From NCBI GenBank assembly GCA_036389035.1, contig DASVQQ010000002.1, positions 115,950 through 179,949 on the forward strand: a stretch of DNA of 64,000 nucleotides, given 5' to 3'. This stretch comes from Jatrophihabitans sp. GTDB taxonomy: Bacteria > Actinomycetota > Actinomycetes > Mycobacteriales > Jatrophihabitantaceae. A program made the position numbers and the translations under genes. Below the pieces are notes generated by a model that worked only from the letters and a program-made list of their open reading frames with translations, made no database searches and had not been told where the DNA came from. Shown here piece after piece: positions 53,079-60,960 of the stretch; within the stretch, counting starts at the first letter, position 1, and every line of letters begins with the position of its first letter.

Positions 53079-54185
53079 ATGCACGCAGAGCCCCTTCGCC
53101 GAGAATCGATGCTGATCGCCGCCGGCCGGCCGGACCGCACGCCGGCCGGAACGGTCAACCAGCCGATTGTTGTGTCCTCGACTTATCACGCCGGCGGCCA
53201 GCGGGTGTACGGACGGGACGGCAACGACACCGTCGAGGCGTTCGAGGCTGCCCTAGGCGCTGTCGAGGGCGGCCGGGCCACGGCGTTCTCCTCCGGAATG
53301 GCTGCCAGCACCGCGCTGATCGAGGCGCTGCCGGTCGGTTCGGTGGTGGTGCTGCCCACCAGCTTCTACAACTTCAACCGGGCATTGCTCGACAAGCAGG
53401 TCGAGCTGGGCCGGTTGTCGCTGCGCCGGATCGATGTCACCGACACCGCCACCGCGCTCGACGCGCTGCCCGGGGCGACGGTGCTCTGGCTGGAGTTGCC
53501 GACCAATCCGATGCTGGCGGTGCCGGACCTGCCGGCGTTGACCGCGGCGGCCCGACGCCACGGCGTGCGCACCGTCGTCGACACCACCCTGGCGACCCCG
53601 TTCGGGATCAGACCGCTGGAGCATGGCGCCGACGTGGTGCTGCACTCGGTCACCAAGTGGATCGCCGGGCACAGCGACCTGGTGATGGGGGCGCTGGTCG
53701 TCGCTGACCAGGCCCAGGACGACGAGGTGAAGGTTCGCCGGAACCTGACCGGCGCGCTTCCCGGCGTGCTGGAGTCCTTTCTCGCCCTGCGCGGGCTGCG
53801 CACGCTCTCGGTGCGGCTGGAGCGATCCTGCGCCAACGCCGCCGAGCTGGCCGGACGCCTCGACAGGCATCCGGCGGTGCGCAAGGTGCACTACCTGGGC
53901 CTGCCCAGCCACCCGCACGCCGACCGGATCGCCGCGCTGCTGGACAACCACGGCGGCCTGCTGTCCTTCGAGCTCGACTCGGCGGAGGCGGCCGACAAGC
54001 TCTGTGACCGGCTACGGCTGATCAGCCACGCCACCAGCCTCGGCGGGGTGGAGTCGCTGCTGGAACGGCGCGGCAGTTACCCGATGGAGCTCGAGCAGGA
54101 AACCCCGGCCGAGTTGATCCGGCTGTCGGTCGGGCTGGAGCATGTCGAGGACCTGTGGGATGACCTGGAGCAGGCGCTGAGCTGA
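53079..54185 (+). CDS. Cys/Met metabolism PLP-dependent enzyme (cystathionine gamma-synthase/lyase family)
   Basis: 368 residues. PLP Lys in LHSVTKWIAGHSDLVMG, PLP-ring Tyr/Arg region VYGRDGNDTVEAFE, AFSSGMAASTALIEAL, Asp in VVDTTLATPFG, and C-terminal IRLSVGLE. Members either form cystathionine or cleave cystathionine, homocysteine or methionine; the sequence does not settle which. No sulfur-amino-acid gene is adjacent. Its TGA lies in the first unit of a four-copy tandem repeat. Confidence 0.9.
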   Translation: MHAEPLRRESMLIAAGRPDRTPAGTVNQPIVVSSTYHAGGQRVYGRDGNDTVEAFEAALGAVEGGRATAFSSGMAASTALIEALPVGSVVVLPTSFYNFNRALLDKQVELGRLSLRRIDVTDTATALDALPGATVLWLELPTNPMLAVPDLPALTAAARRHGVRTVVDTTLATPFGIRPLEHGADVVLHSVTKWIAGHSDLVMGALVVADQAQDDEVKVRRNLTGALPGVLESFLALRGLRTLSVRLERSCANAAELAGRLDRHPAVRKVHYLGLPSHPHADRIAALLDNHGGLLSFELDSAEAADKLCDRLRLISHATSLGGVESLLERRGSYPMELEQETPAELIRLSVGLEHVEDLWDDLEQALS

Positions 54186-54248
54186 ATTCTGGCGCGGGCT
54201 GAGTCTGGCGCGGGCTGAGTCTGGCGCTGGGCTGAGTTCTGGCGCTGG
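54181..54248. repeat. four 16-18-bp tandem repeats overlapping the stop codon
   Basis: GCTGAATTCTGGCGCGG, GCTGAGTCTGGCGCGG, GCTGAGTCTGGCGCTGG, GCTGAGTTCTGGCGCTGG in succession. The PLP-enzyme TGA (54183-54185) is in the first unit; units resemble those after the GNAT gene. Confidence 0.88.
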
Positions 54249-54271
54249 CCTCGGGGCCTCGGCTCGGCGCC

Positions 54272-54742
54272 TCAGCGGGCGATCAGTGCGGTGGCCACGG
54301 CGGCCAGGCCCTCGCCGCGGCCGGTCAGCCCGAGGCCGTCGGTGGTGGTGGCCGACAGGGTCACCGGCGCGCCGAGGACGTCGCTGAGCAGCGCCTCGGC
54401 GTCCATCCGGCGCGGCCCCAGCTTCGGCCGGTTGCCGATCAGCTGCACCGCGACGTTGCCGATCCGCCAGCTCCCCGCGTGCAGCCGGCGAACCACCTCG
54501 GCGAGCAGCTCGATACCCGACGCACCGGCCCACTCGGGTTCCGCGGTGCCGAACACCGCTCCGAGGTCGCCCAGCCCGGCCGCCGACAGCAGCGCGTCGC
54601 AGGCGGCATGGCAGATGACGTCACCGTCGGAGTGCCCGGCGCAGCCGTCGACGTTGGGCCAGAACAAGCCGGCCAACCAGCACTCGCGGCCGGCCTCGAT
54701 CGGATGCACATCGACGCCGACGCCGACCCGGGGCAGCGTCAT
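54272..54742 (-). CDS. ispF: 2-C-methyl-D-erythritol 2,4-cyclodiphosphate synthase
   Basis: 156 residues. Metal site GVDVHPI and [28 protein letters not shown]-terminal [17 protein letters not shown]. Fifth step of the MEP isoprenoid route. Its ATG overlaps the ispD stop (ATGA). Confidence 0.96.
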   Translation of the reverse strand: MTLPRVGVGVDVHPIEAGRECWLAGLFWPNVDGCAGHSDGDVICHAACDALLSAAGLGDLGAVFGTAEPEWAGASGIELLAEVVRRLHAGSWRIGNVAVQLIGNRPKLGPRRMDAEALLSDVLGAPVTLSATTTDGLGLTGRGEGLAAVATALIAR

Positions 54743-55500
54743 GCCGGCTGACCGGCATCGGACAGCACGGCTGGCTGGGCCGGCTCGGCTGGCTGGGCTT
54801 GCTGGGCGGGCTGGGCTTGCTGGGCGGGCTGGGCGGGCTGGGCCGCCTGGTCCGCTATCGCATGCGCCAGCCGGAGGTCATACGGCGTGGTGATCTTGAA
54901 GCAGCTCTGGGCGCCGGCGACCGTGCGCACGGCTATTCCGAGCACTTCGAGCAGGCCCGCATCATCGGTCACCTCGGTCAGCGAGCGTTGCTCAGCGGCG
55001 CGGTGAGCGGCGAGCAGGACGCTCCGGGAGAAGCCCTGCGGGGTCTGGACCGCCCGCAGCTCGGTTCGGTTCAAGGTGGTGACCACCAGCCCGGCAGAGT
55101 CCACCCGTTTGACGGTGTCGGCTACCGGCAGCACCGGGATCACCGCCTGCTCGCCGGAACGCAGGCCGGCCACCACGGCTGAGACCACCGAGGGGTCCAC
55201 CAGCGGGCGGGCGGCGTCATGCACCAGAACCAGCTGCACGTCAGCACCCAGCGCGGCCAGCCCCAGGTCCACCGAACGCTGCCGGCTGGCGCCGCCGGCC
55301 ACCACGCTGGCCAGCTCACCGACGCCGGCCTGGACCGCGGGAACAGCGTCGGCCGGAGCCACCACCACCACCGAATCGATGTCGGGATGGCTGGCGAAGG
55401 CGTCCACTGCCCAGTTCAGCAGCGGACGCCCGTGCAACGGGACCAGAGCCTTGGGCATGCCGGCCCCGAGGCGCTCGCCGGAGCCGGCGGCCACGATCAC
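54739..55500 (-). CDS. ispD: 2-C-methyl-D-erythritol 4-phosphate cytidylyltransferase
   Basis: About 253 residues from the GTG at 55500. CTP loop [36 protein letters not shown] and [10 protein letters not shown] are diagnostic. The C-terminus carries an added [10 protein letters not shown] repeat tail encoded by GGGCTG-type tandem repeats. The start is uncertain: the GTG at 55500 truncates the first strand (AAVIVAAG becomes MIVAAG), while a CTG at 55569, in a CTGA overlap with the carD stop, would give a complete N-terminus. No ATG is available between. Third gene of carD-ispD-ispF. Confidence 0.93.
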   Translation of the reverse strand: MIVAAGSGERLGAGMPKALVPLHGRPLLNWAVDAFASHPDIDSVVVVAPADAVPAVQAGVGELASVVAGGASRQRSVDLGLAALGADVQLVLVHDAARPLVDPSVVSAVVAGLRSGEQAVIPVLPVADTVKRVDSAGLVVTTLNRTELRAVQTPQGFSRSVLLAAHRAAEQRSLTEVTDDAGLLEVLGIAVRTVAGAQSCFKITTPYDLRLAHAIADQAAQPAQPAQQAQPAQQAQPAEPAQPAVLSDAGQPA

Positions 55501-55565
55501 CGCGGCGACAGTGCCTGAACCGGCAGCCTCAGCCGCCCTCGACCCTGGGTTGGTAGCGCCCTGAC

Positions 55566-56057
55566 TCAGGCGACGGCCTCGGCCAGGACCTCGTCGAGCA
55601 CCAGCTCGGCCTTGTCCTCGTTGGTGCCTTCGGCCAGCGCCAACTCGCTCACCAGGATCTGGCGAGCCTTGGCCAGCATGCGCTTCTCGCCGGCGGACAG
55701 GCCGCGGTCCTTCTCGCGGCGCCACAGGTCACGCACGACCTCGGCCACCTTGTTCACGTCACCGGAGGCCAGCTTCTCGCCGTTGGCCTTGTAGCGGCGC
55801 GACCAGTTGGTGGGCTCTTCGGTGTGCGGTGCGCGAAGCACCTCGAACACCCGGTCCAGGCCCTCCTGGCCGACCACGTCACGCACGCCAACGATCTCGG
55901 CGTTGTCAGCGGGAACCCGAACGGTCAGATCGCCCTGCTGAACCTTGAGCACGAGATAGATTCGCTCAACGCCTTGAATGATGCGGGTTTCAATTGCCTC
56001 GATTTTCGCAGCGCCATGGTGCGGATAAACTACGGTCTCGCCGACCTCAAAAGTCAT
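55566..56057 (-). CDS. carD: CarD RNA polymerase-binding regulator
   Basis: 163 residues. N-terminal Tudor-like RNAP-interaction domain ([38 protein letters not shown]) and C-terminal helical DNA-binding domain with the conserved Trp ([21 protein letters not shown]). It stabilises the open complex at rRNA and other promoters. The ATG at 56057 gives [15 protein letters not shown], as in M. tuberculosis. Heads the ispD-ispF operon as usual in actinobacteria. Confidence 0.97.
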   Translation of the reverse strand: MTFEVGETVVYPHHGAAKIEAIETRIIQGVERIYLVLKVQQGDLTVRVPADNAEIVGVRDVVGQEGLDRVFEVLRAPHTEEPTNWSRRYKANGEKLASGDVNKVAEVVRDLWRREKDRGLSAGEKRMLAKARQILVSELALAEGTNEDKAELVLDEVLAEAVA

Positions 56058-56339
56058 AGAGGCAACCCCTTCCGGTGGCCTCCAGGGTAACACGTGGGGA
56101 CGACACGCCCAGGTCCTTCTCAGCTGCGCCCACTACTCTGCGCCCGCCCTGCCCGGTCCGCTTTTCGCGTCCCGCCGTGCCGGGCTCGGCCACGCGGGGC
56201 GTAGCGGCACGCCGTGCCCACCTGTTCGTGAGCCGGCTTCAGAGGATCGCTAGGCTGAAGACGGATGCCCCATCCGGCTCAACAGACGACCCGGCAGGCA
56301 AGGCACGCACCGCGAGTTGAGGCAGGAAGAGGAGTCGCC

Positions 56340-57101
56340 GTGGGAAACGAGACCGCTAGCCGTGCGGACCTGCTTCGCCGGCTCGGGGCGGCAGTCGGAT
56401 CCGGGGCGGCGGGGCTGCTGTTGGTCTCCGGGTGCGCCGCCGGCATCCAGGCCCAGACCGTTCAGCAGACGCCCTCGATCGACGGCGTCCAGGCCGAGGC
56501 GGGCGACATCTCCATTCGAGCCGCGGGCCTGGCCGCCCCCGAGTCGGGCGCCAGCTACGCCAAGGGTTCCTCCGTCCCGCTGCGCATGGTGCTGGTGAAC
56601 AAGAGCGCCAAGGCCGACCAGCTGGTCTCGGTGACCTCCACGGTCGCCGCCGGAGCACAGTTCGGCGGCGGACCCGGCGGCGGCTCATCCGGGACAGGCA
56701 CCGCATCAGGCACTCCGGCCCCTGGCGCCTCGCCGTCCGCGTCGGCCACCGGCTCGCCCTCGGCCACCGGCTCGCCCTCGGCCACCGGCTCAGCGGGCGC
56801 CCCCAGCCAGAACACCCCGATCGAGCTGCCGGGCCGGCAATCCGTGCAGGTCGGGATCACCGACAGCGGCCCCACCGTGACCCTCACCAACGTGAACGCC
56901 CAGCTGTTCCCGGCACAACCGGTGCCGGTGACCCTGACCTTCGCCAGCGGCGCCAGCGTGACCGTCATGATGGCCGTCCAGCTGCCCAGCGAGGTGCCGT
57001 CCGCTCCCGTCATCAGCGAGGCGACCGAGCCGGCCCACGAGGGCGCGTCCAGCCAGGCTGAGGACCACTCGAGCCCGTCGAGTAGCCCGACCGGCGAGTA
57101 G
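56340..57101 (+). CDS. lipoprotein, possible PCu(A)C-like
   Basis: 253 residues. Signal region ADLLRRLGAAVGSGAAGLLLVSGC with lipobox VSGC. A beta-rich domain (ISIRAAGLAAPESGASYAKGSSVPLRMVLVNKSAKADQLVSV...PVTLTFASGASVTVMM) resembles the cupredoxin-like copper-chaperone/DUF461 group but lacks the clear Met/His copper motif, so the family is tentative. Between the halves is a Ser/Thr/Pro/Gly insert with ATGSPS repeats (18-bp DNA repeats near 56750-56790). AGGAG 6 bases before the GTG. Confidence 0.8.
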   Translation: MGNETASRADLLRRLGAAVGSGAAGLLLVSGCAAGIQAQTVQQTPSIDGVQAEAGDISIRAAGLAAPESGASYAKGSSVPLRMVLVNKSAKADQLVSVTSTVAAGAQFGGGPGGGSSGTGTASGTPAPGASPSASATGSPSATGSPSATGSAGAPSQNTPIELPGRQSVQVGITDSGPTVTLTNVNAQLFPAQPVPVTLTFASGASVTVMMAVQLPSEVPSAPVISEATEPAHEGASSQAEDHSSPSSSPTGE

Positions 57102-57184
57102 CGCTCTGCGGCTGGCCAGTTCCGGCAGCCGGTCGCCCGCTCGGCGCGGGAGTAGTGTCACCACCCCCCGGTAACCTCCGCCGG

Positions 57185-58588
57185 GTGAGCAACCCGCCGG
57201 GCAGCACTACCGCCAAGCAGCCCAAACGCGCCGCCACCACGTACGCGTGCACCGAGTGCGGCACGCTCTCGATTCGCTGGGTGGGCCGCTGCCCCGAGTG
57301 CCAGGCCTGGGGCACCATGACCGAGGACGGCGCCCGGGCGGCCTCGCTGACACTGCCGGCGCTGGTCACCCCGCGCAACGCCGCCCAGCCCATCAGCCGG
57401 CAGGACTCCACCGTCGCCCGGGCGCTGCCGACCGGCATCGGCGAGCTGGACCGGGTGCTCGGCGGCGGGCTGGTGCCGGGCGCGGTGCTGCTGCTGGCCG
57501 GTGAGCCGGGCGTCGGCAAATCCACTCTGCTGCTCGAGGTCGGGCAGAAGTACGCCGCCGCCACCGGATCGCCGGCGCTCATCGTGACCGGTGAGGAGTC
57601 CACGTCCCAGGTGCGGGCCCGCGCCGAACGCACCCACACTATGCATTCACAGCTGTTCCTCGCCGCCGAGAACGACCTCGGCGCCGTGCTTGCCCACCTG
57701 GACGAGGTGAAGCCCGGCCTGCTGATCCTGGACTCCGTGCAGACCATCGCGTCCTCGACGGTGGACGGGGTGATGGGCGGGGTCCCGCAGATCCGCGCCG
57801 TCACCGCCGCCATCAGCTCGGTCGCCAAGGAACGCGGGATCGCCACCGTCCTGGTCGGCCACGTCACCAAGGACGGCTCGATCGCCGGCCCGCGGGCGCT
57901 GGAGCACCTGGTCGACGTCGTGCTGTACTTCGAAGGCGACCGGCACAGCTCGCTGCGCATGCTGCGCGCGATCAAGAACCGCTACGGGGCCACCGACGAG
58001 GTCGGCTGCTTCGAGATGCACGAAGAGGGCATCGACGAGCTGACCGACCCCTCCGGGCTGTTCGTCAGCACCCGTGACATCGCCGTCCCCGGCACCTGCG
58101 TCACAGTCACCGTGACGGGCCGGCGACCGCTGCTGTCCGAGGTGCAGTCGCTGGTGGCGGCCGCCTACGGCAACGGTGGCTCGGCCCGCCGGTCGGTGAC
58201 CGACCTCGACGCCTCCCGGGTCAACATGCTGCTGGCGGTGCTCGGCCGGCACGCGGGGGTGCAGCTCAGCGAGCGTGACGTCTACGCGGCCAGCGTCGGC
58301 GGCATCAAGATCACCGAGCCGTCGGTCGACCTGGCGATCTTGCTCGCCATCGCCTCGGCCGCCAGCGATATCGCCCTGCCGAGCACGCTGTGCGCGATCG
58401 GCGAGGTGTCGCTGTCCGGTGACATCCGCCGGGTCAGCAGCGTGCAACGCCGGCTGAGCGAGGCCAGCCGGCTGGGGTTCCGCCGGGCGCTGGTGCCACA
58501 CGGCTCGGACTGGTCCCAGCTGAACGGCATGAAGGTCATCGAGGTGCCCACCGTGGCCAAGGCATGGGACTTCGTGGCCCAGTTGTGA
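57185..58588 (+). CDS. radA: DNA repair protein RadA
   Basis: 467 residues. N-terminal C4 zinc finger (Cys22, 25, 36, 39), RecA-like ATPase with Walker A GEPGVGKST at 106-114, the RadA KNR(F/Y)G motif as KNRYG near 264, and a C-terminal Lon-like domain (GGIKITEPSVDLAILLAIASA). Branch-migration helicase in recombination. The GTG at 57185 is preferred over a longer frame. Followed by disA, the standard neighbour. Confidence 0.95.
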   Translation: MSNPPGSTTAKQPKRAATTYACTECGTLSIRWVGRCPECQAWGTMTEDGARAASLTLPALVTPRNAAQPISRQDSTVARALPTGIGELDRVLGGGLVPGAVLLLAGEPGVGKSTLLLEVGQKYAAATGSPALIVTGEESTSQVRARAERTHTMHSQLFLAAENDLGAVLAHLDEVKPGLLILDSVQTIASSTVDGVMGGVPQIRAVTAAISSVAKERGIATVLVGHVTKDGSIAGPRALEHLVDVVLYFEGDRHSSLRMLRAIKNRYGATDEVGCFEMHEEGIDELTDPSGLFVSTRDIAVPGTCVTVTVTGRRPLLSEVQSLVAAAYGNGGSARRSVTDLDASRVNMLLAVLGRHAGVQLSERDVYAASVGGIKITEPSVDLAILLAIASAASDIALPSTLCAIGEVSLSGDIRRVSSVQRRLSEASRLGFRRALVPHGSDWSQLNGMKVIEVPTVAKAWDFVAQL

Positions 58589-58685
58589 CTGGCGGGACCA
58601 CCACCGATGGCCGCCACCTGTCGCAAAGCTCCTAGACTGTCTCCTAGGTTCAAGATCATCATGTGAACAATGCAGGAGTGCGTAC

Positions 58686-59765
58686 GTGGCCATCAGTGAT
58701 CGCGACGAGGTGCTGCGATCGGTTCTCGCCTCGCTCGCCCCTGGCACCGACATCCGTGACGGTCTGGAACGGATCCTGCGCGGCAACACCGGCGCGCTGA
58801 TCGTGCTGGGCCACGACAAGGTCGTCGAATCGCTGTGCACCGGCGGGTTTCCACTGGACATCGAGTTCGCCGCCACCCGGCTGCGCGAACTGGCCAAGAT
58901 GGACGGCGCCGTGGTGCTCAGCACCGACGGCTCGCGGATCCTGCGGGCGGCAACCCACCTGATGCCCGACCCGGCCATCCCGACCGAGGAGTCCGGCACC
59001 CGGCACCGGACCGCTCAGCGGGTCGCCCAGCAGACCGGTTTCCCGGTGATCTCGGTGTCCCAGTCGATGAAGATCATCAGCCTCTACCTCGGCAGTCGTC
59101 GGCACGTGCTGGAGAACTCCACCTCGCTGCTGTCCCGGGCCAACCAGGCGGTCCAGACGCTGGAGCGGTACAAGTCCCGGCTGGACGAGGTGTCCCAGAC
59201 CCTGGCGGCGCTGGAGATCGAGGACCTGGTCACCGTCCGCGATGCCACCGCGGTGTCCCAGCGGCTCGAGATGGTGAGCCGGATCGCGGACGAGATCTCG
59301 GGCTACGGCGCCGAGCTGGGCACCGACGGTCGGCTGCTGTCGCTGCAGCTGGAAGAGCTGATGGCCGGCGTGCACACCGACCGCGAGCTGATCGCCCAGG
59401 ACTACCTGCCCTCCGGACGCAAGAACCGGACTCTCGAACAGGCGCTGGAGGACCTGGCGCAGCTGTCGGCCGCCGAGCTGCTCGACCTGTCCAACGTCGC
59501 GAAGGCACTGGGCTACCCGGCCGGTCCGGAGACCCTGGAGGCGACGGTGAGCCCGCGCGGTTACCGGCTGCTGTCCCGGGTGCCGAGACTGCCGAACCTG
59601 GTGCTCACCCGGATCGTGGAGCACTTCGGCAGCCTGCAGAAAGTGCTGGCCGCGACCGTGGACGAGTTGCAGGACGTCGAGGGAGTCGGCGATGCCCGCG
59701 CGCGCTCCATCCGCGAGGCGCTGTCGCGGCTAGCCGACGCCTCGATCATCGAGCGCTACACCTGA
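58686..59765 (+). CDS. disA: DNA integrity scanning diadenylate cyclase DisA
   Basis: 359 residues. N-terminal DAC domain with DGA (73-75) and GTRHRTA (104-110), which make c-di-AMP from ATP; central helical linker; C-terminal helix-hairpin-helix DNA-binding domain (LQDVEGVGDARARSIREAL). Forms an octamer that senses branched DNA; RadA restrains it. AGGAG before the GTG start. Confidence 0.96.
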   Translation: MAISDRDEVLRSVLASLAPGTDIRDGLERILRGNTGALIVLGHDKVVESLCTGGFPLDIEFAATRLRELAKMDGAVVLSTDGSRILRAATHLMPDPAIPTEESGTRHRTAQRVAQQTGFPVISVSQSMKIISLYLGSRRHVLENSTSLLSRANQAVQTLERYKSRLDEVSQTLAALEIEDLVTVRDATAVSQRLEMVSRIADEISGYGAELGTDGRLLSLQLEELMAGVHTDRELIAQDYLPSGRKNRTLEQALEDLAQLSAAELLDLSNVAKALGYPAGPETLEATVSPRGYRLLSRVPRLPNLVLTRIVEHFGSLQKVLAATVDELQDVEGVGDARARSIREALSRLADASIIERYT

Positions 59766-59876
59766 GAGCGTCGTCGACGCTGACCAGCTCGACCGGCAGT
59801 CGGTGGACACCCCGGCTGCCACCAGCTCGGCCGGCTGCCTCGCGAACGGCCGTGCAAGTGTCAGGATGGCTTTGAG

Positions 59877-60764
59877 ATGCCCGCCAGCCCCGCCCTCGTC
59901 GCGCCGATCACCGAGTGGTTCGCTCAGCATGCTCGTGACCTGCCGTGGCGCCGGCCCGGCACGTCCGCCTGGGCGGTGCTGGTCAGCGAGGTGATGCTTC
60001 AGCAAACCCCGGTGAACCGAGTGCTGCCGGCCTACCGAGCCTGGCTCGACCGCTGGCCGGGACCGGCGGAGCTAGCCGGCGACGAGCCGGGCGAGGCGGT
60101 GCGGATGTGGGGCCGGCTGGGCTATCCGCGCCGAGCGCTACGGCTGCATGAGTGTGCCACCGCGATCACCGCCGAGCACGGCGGCGAGGTGCCGGATGAC
60201 CTCGCGGCGCTGCTGGCGCTGCCCGGCGTGGGCGCCTACACCGCCCGCGCCGTACTGGCCTTCGCCCATGGCAGGCGGGCCGCGGTGGTGGATATCAACG
60301 TCCGCCGGGTGCTGGCCCGCGCGGTTGCCGGCCAGGGCATGCCGGGGCCGCCGTCCACTGCCCGGGATCTGGTCGAGATGGAACGGCTGCTGCCCGAGCA
60401 GGACGCGGCTGCCGCGCGGTTCTGCGCGGCAGTGATGGAGCTGGGCGCGCTGGTGTGCACGGCCGGGCAGCCAGCCTGTGGCGGCTGTCCGGTACGTGAG
60501 CTGTGCGCCTGGCGGTTGGCCGGCTACCCCAGCTATGCCGGCCCGCTGCCTAAGCCGCAGCGTTTCGCCGGCACCGACCGGCAGGTTCGCGGCCTGCTGC
60601 TGTCCGTCGTCCGGACCGCGACCGGGCCGGTGCCGCAGACCGGCCTGGAGGTGGTCTGGCCCCATGCCGAGCAGCGGCAGCGCGCGCTCGACTCGCTGGT
60701 CGCCGATGGACTGCTGGATCCGCTGCCGGACGGACGGTTCGCGCTGCCGACCGGCCGTCGCTAA
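59877..60764 (+). CDS. mutY: A/G-specific adenine glycosylase MutY
   Basis: 295 residues. Catalytic Glu38 in SEVMLQQTPV, HhH LPGVGAYTARAVLAF, catalytic Asp138 in VVDINVRRV, and 4Fe-4S ligands Cys193, 200, 203, 209. Removes adenine mispaired with 8-oxoguanine. The C-terminal MutT-like domain is reduced to about 60-70 residues, as in other actinobacteria. Start ATG at 59877; a clear Shine-Dalgarno is not seen. Confidence 0.95.
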   Translation: MPASPALVAPITEWFAQHARDLPWRRPGTSAWAVLVSEVMLQQTPVNRVLPAYRAWLDRWPGPAELAGDEPGEAVRMWGRLGYPRRALRLHECATAITAEHGGEVPDDLAALLALPGVGAYTARAVLAFAHGRRAAVVDINVRRVLARAVAGQGMPGPPSTARDLVEMERLLPEQDAAAARFCAAVMELGALVCTAGQPACGGCPVRELCAWRLAGYPSYAGPLPKPQRFAGTDRQVRGLLLSVVRTATGPVPQTGLEVVWPHAEQRQRALDSLVADGLLDPLPDGRFALPTGRR

Positions 60765-60960
60765 GTCGGGCCTGATCCCGCCGATGGTCGCCGGCACACC
60801 AAACGGCAGCCCCATTGGCGGCGATGCAAGCGGACGGCAACCCGGACAGATCCGTCGGTTTTGGGCCAAGTTGCCTCGAACACCGCTACGATGCCATGGC
60901 GCACGCTAGCTTCGCGTGCTCCGGTCCGGCGCGTCCGTCGGAGTGCTGTCGGGGGGCCGC

